Assembly (NCBI GenBank): GCA_036555665.1
Contig: DATBKW010000356.1
Span: 1-9,807 of the forward strand
Direction of reading: 5' to 3'
DNA length: 9,807 nucleotides
Origin: JAOPZW01 sp036555665
Lineage (GTDB): Bacteria; Actinomycetota; Thermoleophilia; Solirubrobacterales; Solirubrobacteraceae
This document shows positions 5,963 to 9,807 of this stretch, one piece after another; the first letter of the stretch is position 1, and every line of letters begins with the position of its first letter. A program made the translations under genes and the position numbers. The notes under the pieces were generated by a model. It worked only from the letters and a program-made list of their open reading frames with translations. It searched no databases and was not told the origin of the DNA.

Positions 5963-7339
5963 ATGGCCACCGTCCACGAGACCATCGATCGCGCGCGCGT
6001 CCGCGACCTGACCGAGCGCGAGCGCGGCAAGCTGCTCGCGGCCACCGAGGGCTCGCAGACCTACTTCGAACGCGCGCGGGCGGTCATGCCGCGCGGCGTG
6101 CCCAGCTCCTTCCAGGCGGCCGATCCGCGCCCGATCTACCTGTCGCACGGCGAGGGTTCCCGCGTCTGGGACGTCGACGCCAACGAGTACGTCGACTTCC
6201 ACAACGGCTTCGGCGTGATGTGCGTCGGCCACGGGCATCCGGCGATCGTCCGCGCGGTCGCCGAGCGGGCAGCGCGCGGCTCGCACTTCGCGGCGCCGAC
6301 CGAGGGCTCGATCGTCGTGGCCGAGGAGCTCAAGCGCCGCTTCGGGCTGCCGCAGTGGCGTTTCACGAACTCGGGGACCGAGTCCACGATGGACGCCATC
6401 CACCTCGCGCGCGCCGCCACCGGGCGCGACGTCGTGCTGAAGATCGAGGGCTCCTACCACGGCCACCACGACGCGGTCATGGTCAGCGTCCGCCCGCCGC
6501 TCGGCCAGCTCGGCGAGCGCGGGATCCCCGCCAGCGTCCCCTTCGGCGCCGGCCACCCGCACGCCGTCAGCGAGCTGACCCTCGCCATCCCCTTCAACGA
6601 CGCCGACGTCCTGGAGCGCGTTCTCGACGACATGGGCGCCCGCGTCGCCGCGCTGATCCTCGAGCCGGCGATGATGAACATCACCATCGTCGCCCCGCGG
6701 CCGGGCTATCTGCAGCGCGTGCGCGAGCTGACCGCGCGCCACGGCGTCGTCCTCGTCTTCGACGAGGTCAAGACCGGCGCCACGATCGCCGCCGGCGGCG
6801 CGGTCGAGCGCTTCGGCGTCGAGCCCGACGTCGTGTGCCTGGCCAAGGCGATAGCGGGCGGCTACCCGAGCGGCGCGATCGGCATGACCGAGACGCTGGC
6901 CGACCTCATCACCACCGGCACCGTCCGCCAGGTCGGCACCTTCAACGGCAATCCGCTCTCCATGGCGGCGGCGCAGGCGGCGCTGACCGAGGTCCTCACG
7001 CCCGACGCCTACGCGCGCTTCGAGGCGCTCGACGCGCGCCTGCGCGGCGGCCTCGACGACGTCATCGAGCGCTACGGGCTGCCGTGCCACACCGTGGGCC
7101 TGGGCTCGAAGGGCTGCGTCGTCTTCGCCTCCGAGCCGCTCTACGAGTACCGCGACTACGCCACGAAGGTCGACGAGGAGCTCTCGACGCTCGCCTGGCT
7201 CTACCACATGAACCACGGCATCTTCATGACTCCGGGCGTCGACGAGCAGTGGACGCTCAGCGTCGCCCACGGCGACGAGGACCTGCAGCGCTACGTCGAC
7301 GCCTTCGAGGCGTTTGCGCGCGATGTGACGGCCGCGTAG
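5963..7339 (+). CDS. Class III PLP aminotransferase, glutamate-1-semialdehyde aminomutase-like
   Basis: A 458-residue fold-type I PLP enzyme. Seen in order: the ring and phosphate-binding segment FTNSGTESTMDAI (about 134-146), GSYHGHHDAVMV (163-174), the PLP-nitrogen Asp267 in VLVFDEVKTGAT, the Schiff-base Lys295 in CLAKAIAGGYPSG, and GTFNGNPLSMAAA (325-337). The spacing and the GSYHGHHD and GTFNGNP motifs resemble HemL. HemL enzymes are nearer 430 residues, have GG(G/M)P after the lysine, and a different N-terminus; here about 30 extra N-terminal residues precede the core. I therefore call it HemL-like rather than hemL. Related members act on amino acids or amino alcohols, or as beta-transaminases. 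It has its own promoter-like hexamer, and sits between cysO and cysM; a role in cysteine precursor supply is conceivable but unproven. The stop codon TAG forms part of the next gene's hexamer. Confidence 0.93.
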   Translation: MATVHETIDRARVRDLTERERGKLLAATEGSQTYFERARAVMPRGVPSSFQAADPRPIYLSHGEGSRVWDVDANEYVDFHNGFGVMCVGHGHPAIVRAVAERAARGSHFAAPTEGSIVVAEELKRRFGLPQWRFTNSGTESTMDAIHLARAATGRDVVLKIEGSYHGHHDAVMVSVRPPLGQLGERGIPASVPFGAGHPHAVSELTLAIPFNDADVLERVLDDMGARVAALILEPAMMNITIVAPRPGYLQRVRELTARHGVVLVFDEVKTGATIAAGGAVERFGVEPDVVCLAKAIAGGYPSGAIGMTETLADLITTGTVRQVGTFNGNPLSMAAAQAALTEVLTPDAYARFEALDARLRGGLDDVIERYGLPCHTVGLGSKGCVVFASEPLYEYRDYATKVDEELSTLAWLYHMNHGIFMTPGVDEQWTLSVAHGDEDLQRYVDAFEAFARDVTAA

Positions 7340-7342
7340 CCT
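7337..7342 (+). promoter_or_regulatory. -10 hexamer TAGCCT for the 105-residue membrane protein gene, made from the stop codon
   Basis: The TAG stop of the aminotransferase is the first half of TAGCCT, which is followed by 7 bases and the GTG at 7350. The spacing equals that before the E1, cysM and aminotransferase genes, so the stop codon appears to double as promoter sequence. Confidence 0.5.
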
Positions 7343-7349
7343 GCGCGTC

Positions 7350-7667
7350 GTGAGGCGCGTCACCACCGTCGGCTGGCTCCTGCTCGTCGCCGTCGTCGTC
7401 ACCGTGGCGCTCGCGTTCGTGGCCCCCGGCGCCGCGCTCGTCTTGGTGATCGTGCTCGCGCTGATCGCCGCGATGGCGCTGGCCGACAGCATCGGCGCGC
7501 CGATCAGCTGGTTCGACATCGGGGTCGCCAACGAGCGCAAGCGCGAGGCGCTCACACGCCGCTTCAAGCGCGGTCGCCCCGAGTGGGAGACCACGGCGCC
7601 CGACCACGCCGACGAGTCGCAGGACGCGATCTTCGAGCGCGAGCGCGAACGCCGGGGATTGCGCTGA
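7350..7667 (+). CDS. Small membrane protein of unknown function, two helices and charged tail
   Basis: A 105-residue protein I do not recognise. Residues about 6-25 and 28-46 are strongly hydrophobic and could form two membrane helices joined by a short APG turn. A short amphipathic stretch (GAPISWFDIGVANERKRE, about 48-65) follows, and the C-terminal 40 residues are highly charged, with alternating Arg/Lys and Glu/Asp, ending in an ERERERR-type run that is probably helical and cytoplasmic. Third-position GC bias and the promoter-like hexamer 7 bases before the GTG support a real gene. It is 10 bases downstream of the aminotransferase and 25 bases upstream of cysM, in the same direction. No catalytic or metal-binding motif was seen. 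Confidence 0.78.
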   Translation: MRRVTTVGWLLLVAVVVTVALAFVAPGAALVLVIVLALIAAMALADSIGAPISWFDIGVANERKREALTRRFKRGRPEWETTAPDHADESQDAIFERERERRGLR

Positions 7668-7679
7668 CGCGCGCCTGGC

Positions 7680-7685
7680 TACACT
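7680..7685 (+). promoter_or_regulatory. -10 hexamer TACACT for cysM
   Basis: TACACT is followed by 7 bases and the GTG at 7693. The 18 bases CTACACTTTCTGAAGTGA (7679-7696) match 16 of 18 at the E1-rhodanese start. A weak TTGCGC lies 15 bases upstream as a possible -35 box. Confidence 0.65.
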
Positions 7686-7692
7686 TTCTGAA

Positions 7693-8667
7693 GTGAGTCT
7701 CCCCCCGCTCCAGAACAAGCCGTGCGGCGGTCGCTACGGCGACCTCATCCAGGCCATCGGCAACACCCCGCTCGTCGAGCTGCGCCGCCTGTCGCCCAAG
7801 CCCGACGTGCGCATCTGGGCCAAGCTCGAGTCCCAGAACCCGACCGGCTCGGTCAAGGACCGCGTCGCGCGCTCGCTCATCGAGGATGCCGAGGAGAAGG
7901 GCTCCATCGGCCCCGGCATGACGATCCTCGAGCCGACCTCGGGCAACACCGGCATCTCGCTGGCGATGATCTGCGCGCGCAAGGGCTATCCGCTGAAGGT
8001 CGTCATGCCCGACAACGTGACGCCCGAGCGCACGCAGCTGCTGCAGATGTACGGCGCCGAGATCGTCTACTCGCCCGGCGACCAGGGCTCCAACGGGGCG
8101 GTCGCGATGGCGCTCGACATGGCGGCGGCCGACGCGACGTACTACATGCCCTACCAGTACGGCAACCAGGCCAACCCGCTGGCCCACTACCACGGCACCG
8201 CGCCCGAGATCCTCGACGAGCTCGACGGCGAGGTCGACGCCTTCGTCGCCGGCCTCGGCACGGGCGGCACGCTCATGGGCAACGGGCGGCGTTTCAAGGA
8301 GGAGCTCGGCGACCGCGTGAAGATCGTCGCGGCCGAGCCGATGCAGGGCGAGCCGGTCCAGGGCCTGCGCTCGCTGGACGACGGCTTCATCCCGCCGATC
8401 ATCGACCTGTCGCTGCTGGACCGAAAGATCTTCGTCACCAACCGCGACGCGGTCATCTGGACGCGCAGGCTGCTCGACGAGGAGGGGCTGTTCGCCGGCG
8501 TGTCCAGCGGCGCGATCGCGTCGATCGCGGTGCGCATCGCCAACGAGATGGATGAGGGCAACGTCGTTTTCATCGTCTGCGACGACGGCTGGAAGTACCT
8601 CTCCAGCGGGATCTACAGCCGGCCCGTCGACGAGATTCAGAACCTTGATTCCACCGTCTGGTGGTAG
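7693..8667 (+). CDS. cysM: CysM-type cysteine synthase (O-phosphoserine, CysO-dependent)
   Basis: A 324-residue fold-type II PLP enzyme of the cysteine synthase family. Lys55 in NPTGSVKDR is the Schiff-base lysine; PTSGNTGIS (81-89) is the substrate-binding loop; AGLGTGGTLMG (186-196) binds the PLP phosphate. Beyond generic CysK features, it follows M. tuberculosis CysM closely: YGDLIQAIGNTPLV, GLRSLDDGFIPP and DDGWKYLSSGIYS correspond to YDSLLQALGNTPLV, ALRNMDEGFVPE and DAGWKYLSTGAYA. Arg226 aligns with the mycobacterial Arg220 that binds the phosphate of O-phosphoserine. The C-terminus (VWW) resembles the tail that closes over the active site in the mycobacterial enzyme. It is expected to join the aminoacrylate from O-phosphoserine with CysO thiocarboxylate to give CysO-Cys. 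The GTG start is supported by the hexamer 7 bases upstream. CysO and Mec genes lie 2.4 kb before and 0.2 kb after. Confidence 0.95.
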   Translation: MSLPPLQNKPCGGRYGDLIQAIGNTPLVELRRLSPKPDVRIWAKLESQNPTGSVKDRVARSLIEDAEEKGSIGPGMTILEPTSGNTGISLAMICARKGYPLKVVMPDNVTPERTQLLQMYGAEIVYSPGDQGSNGAVAMALDMAAADATYYMPYQYGNQANPLAHYHGTAPEILDELDGEVDAFVAGLGTGGTLMGNGRRFKEELGDRVKIVAAEPMQGEPVQGLRSLDDGFIPPIIDLSLLDRKIFVTNRDAVIWTRRLLDEEGLFAGVSSGAIASIAVRIANEMDEGNVVFIVCDDGWKYLSSGIYSRPVDEIQNLDSTVWW

Positions 8668-8673
8668 GACCGC

Positions 8674-8679
8674 TACGCT
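8674..8679 (+). promoter_or_regulatory. -10 hexamer TACGCT for tatA
   Basis: TACGCT lies 6 bases before the tatA ATG (8686) and 6 bases after the cysM stop, again pointing to a leaderless transcript, here starting a tatA-mec-zinc ribbon unit. Confidence 0.55.
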
Positions 8680-8685
8680 GAGTCC

Positions 8686-8871
8686 ATGCCCAACGTTGGC
8701 CCGCTCGAGCTCATCGTCATTCTGGCCATCGCGCTGATCGTCCTCGGTCCGAAGAAGCTGCCAGAAGTCGGCCGCTCCATCGGCAAGGGCATGCGCGAGT
8801 TCAAGGATTCGCTCAACGGCGAGTCCGATCGCGACGACGACGACGAGCGCCCCGCCCTGAAGACCGAGTAG
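8686..8871 (+). CDS. tatA: Sec-independent translocase subunit TatA/TatE family
   Basis: A 61-residue protein with the TatA plan: a short N-terminal outside stretch with the conserved Glu (GPLELIVI), one transmembrane helix (about residues 7-20), the hinge LGPKKLPEVG, an amphipathic helix GRSIGKGMREFKDSL, and an acidic tail with a DDDDE run. TatA multimers form the pore for folded proteins bearing twin-arginine signals. The hinge residue usually Phe (FGPKKLP) is Leu here. It is a little short for TatA (usually 65-90) because the tail is reduced. No tatB or tatC gene is in the window. The stop TAG overlaps the next start by one base (TAGTG), so translation of the metallopeptidase is probably coupled to it. 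Confidence 0.93.
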   Translation: MPNVGPLELIVILAIALIVLGPKKLPEVGRSIGKGMREFKDSLNGESDRDDDDERPALKTE

Positions 8872-9269
8872 TGCGCATCGACGCGGCGCTCCTCGACCGC
8901 GTGGTCGACCATGCGCGGCGCGACTATCCCAACGAATGCTGCGGGATGATTGCCGTGCGCGACGGGCGGGCGGTGGCGATCCACGAGGCGACGAACGTGG
9001 CGGCGAGCCCGCTGCGCTTCGAGGTCGAGGGCCGCGAGATCATCCGCGCGCAGGACGCGTTCGAGGCCGGCGGGGCCGAGCTCGGCGCGATCTACCATTC
9101 GCACACGCGCTCGGATCCGTACCCCTCGCAGACCGACATCAACTTCGCGGCCGGGTGGCCCGGGGTGGAATGGCTGATCGTCGGGCTGCGCGGCGACGGC
9201 GAGCCGACCGTGCGCTCCTACCGGATCGACGACGGTGTCATCGAGGAGGTCGACGTCGTTGCCGGGTGA
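8871..9269 (+). CDS. mec: JAMM/MPN+ metallopeptidase, Mec-type CysO-cysteine hydrolase
   Basis: A 132-residue M67-family peptidase. The complete JAMM zinc signature is present: Glu22 in NECCGM, then His76-x-His78-x7-Ser86-x2-Asp89 in HSHTRSDPYPSQTD. In M. tuberculosis, Mec uses this site to hydrolyse the peptide bond between the CysO C-terminal glycine and cysteine, freeing cysteine and regenerating the carrier. Presence of CysO- and CysM-type genes within 4 kb makes this role the best assignment, though JAMM proteins also act on other ubiquitin-like tails. Length is in the usual range of the bacterial family (about 130-150). The GTG start overlaps the tatA stop by one base and no good ribosome binding site is visible, consistent with termination-reinitiation. 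The next gene begins inside its last codons. Confidence 0.92.
   Translation: MRIDAALLDRVVDHARRDYPNECCGMIAVRDGRAVAIHEATNVAASPLRFEVEGREIIRAQDAFEAGGAELGAIYHSHTRSDPYPSQTDINFAAGWPGVEWLIVGLRGDGEPTVRSYRIDDGVIEEVDVVAG
9244..9249 (+). promoter_or_regulatory. Ribosome binding site deciding a TTG start
   Basis: AGGAGG lies exactly 9 bases before the TTG at 9259, inside the 3' end of the mec-type gene. The same motif and spacing precede the response regulator. It argues for the TTG over the in-frame GTG at 9235. Confidence 0.65.
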
Positions 9270-9756
9270 GGCGCTGGTCTGCCCGAGCTGCGCCTCGACC
9301 CACCCGCTCGACGAGCGCTTCTGCCCGGAGTGCGGGATGCCGCTGGTGTACTCGGGCAGCGCCGGCGCCGATCAGCCGGTCACCGCCGCCCACGAGCGCG
9401 CCCGCAAGATCAAGCCGCAGTACAGCGAGGGCGACCTCGTGCGCGTGGTCGGCGCGCGCCACCAGGCCGAGGCCGAGCTCGTGCAGGGCATCCTGCTCGA
9501 GGAAGGGATCCCGTCGATGGTGCGCCGCTCGGCCGGCTTCGACGTCCCCGACATGCTCGCCGCCGGCCCGCGCGACATCCTCGTCCCGGCCTCCGGCGCG
9601 ACGGCGGCGCGCGAGGTCCTGCTCCAGGCCGACCTCCTCTCAGGCGACCGCCCCAGACCCGCCGTTGCGGATCCGGGGCGGCTGCTGCTCGGCCTGGTGG
9701 CCGCGGTGATCACCGTCGGCCTCATCGCCTGGCTGGGGACCGAGATCTTCACCTAG
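9259..9756 (+). CDS. Zinc-ribbon, DUF2007-like and transmembrane protein of unknown function
   Basis: A 165-residue protein with three visible parts. Residues 8-25 form a zinc ribbon (Cys8-x2-Cys11 and Cys22-x2-Cys25, CPSC and CPEC). Residues about 60-125 resemble the DUF2007/putative signal-transducing domain (LVRVVGARHQAEAELVQGIL, then EEGIP and RDILVP), a small alpha-beta fold of unknown activity. Residues 141-160 are a single C-terminal membrane helix, so the ribbon and central domain probably face the cytoplasm as in a tail-anchored protein. The gene overlaps the mec-type gene by 11 bases, which suggests joint expression and perhaps a shared role, such as anchoring or sensing, but no function can be assigned. 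The TTG start follows from the AGGAGG 9 bases upstream. Confidence 0.85.
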   Translation: MPGEALVCPSCASTHPLDERFCPECGMPLVYSGSAGADQPVTAAHERARKIKPQYSEGDLVRVVGARHQAEAELVQGILLEEGIPSMVRRSAGFDVPDMLAAGPRDILVPASGATAAREVLLQADLLSGDRPRPAVADPGRLLLGLVAAVITVGLIAWLGTEIFT

Positions 9757-9759
9757 GCC

Positions 9760-9807
9760 GCGAACGTCCCGGACGTCGGACCAGGTTGTTACGTCGTGGA
9801 CGTTCGC
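9760..9807. repeat. Inverted repeat at the window end, possible terminator
   Basis: GCGAACGTCC (9760-9769) and GGACGTTCGC (9798-9807) are perfectly complementary over 10 bp, separated by 28 bases. The first arm is also half of a second, tight dyad, ACGTCC-C-GGACGT (9764-9776). It starts four bases after the last stop codon, where a terminator would be expected, but no T run can be seen because the window ends. It might also be one copy of a dispersed intergenic repeat. Confidence 0.45.

Noticed and set aside
5885..7594. Long open frame on the minus strand opposite the aminotransferase gene
   Set aside because: Its composition is the typical low-complexity Arg/Ala/Val/Asp shadow of a GC-rich gene; the plus-strand frame has full PLP-enzyme motifs.
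8652..8665. CCACC-GTCT-GGTGG hairpin at the cysM stop as a terminator
   Set aside because: Only 5 bp, within the last codons (encoding TVWW), with no T run; too weak to call.
9235..9258. GTG at 9235 as start of the zinc-ribbon gene
   Set aside because: The TTG at 9259 has AGGAGG at 9-base spacing, and that box lies after the GTG, so the shorter form is preferred.
1..9807. CRISPR arrays, tRNA or rRNA genes, transposases, phage genes
   Set aside because: No spaced direct repeats, cloverleaf-like sequences or mobile-element proteins were seen on either strand.

Overview
The DNA is very GC-rich (roughly 70 %) with dense, codon-biased genes, many GTG starts and an actinobacterial gene set: MMPL exporter, NarL-type two-component system, and CysO/CysM/Mec cysteine synthesis. 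This points to a high-GC actinobacterium. A Thermoleophilia/Solirubrobacterales-like lineage is my guess, not something the sequence proves.

Layout. Positions 1-1347 (+) hold the C-terminal part of an MMPL-type RND transporter whose start lies outside the window. It meets, stop codon to stop codon, a convergent SCO1/SenC copper-chaperone-like lipoprotein or membrane-anchored protein gene (1348-1959, -). Upstream of that, also on the minus strand, is a two-component operon: response regulator 2022-2660 and histidine kinase 2651-3679, overlapping by 10 bases. A 97-base divergent promoter region (3680-3776) contains a clear dyad. From there everything runs on the plus strand: a rhodanese-E1 (MoeB/ThiF) fusion, a CysO-type sulfur carrier ending in Gly-Gly, a RibD/DHFR-fold reductase, a glutamate-1-semialdehyde-aminomutase-like class III aminotransferase, a 105-residue membrane protein, a CysM-type cysteine synthase, TatA, a JAMM/Mec-type metallopeptidase, and a zinc-ribbon/DUF2007-like/transmembrane protein. 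An inverted repeat closes the window.

How the genes work together. The core is a complete protein-bound-sulfur route to cysteine as known from Mycobacterium tuberculosis. The E1 activates the CysO C-terminus and the rhodanese domain can supply persulfide sulfur, giving CysO thiocarboxylate. CysM uses it with O-phosphoserine to make CysO-Cys, and Mec clips off cysteine. All four activities lie within 5.5 kb, interleaved with a reductase, an aminotransferase, tatA and two uncharacterised membrane proteins. The E1-rhodanese has the reverse domain order of MoeZ/MOCS3.

Expression signals. A striking common feature is a TAnnCT hexamer 6-8 bases before the start codon of six genes (11 bases before a seventh), which implies leaderless or nearly leaderless transcripts. 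In two cases the TAG stop of the upstream gene supplies the first three bases of the hexamer. The E1 and cysM genes share 16 of 18 bases across the hexamer and GTG start. Two operon-internal genes instead carry AGGAGG exactly nine bases before their GTG or TTG start.
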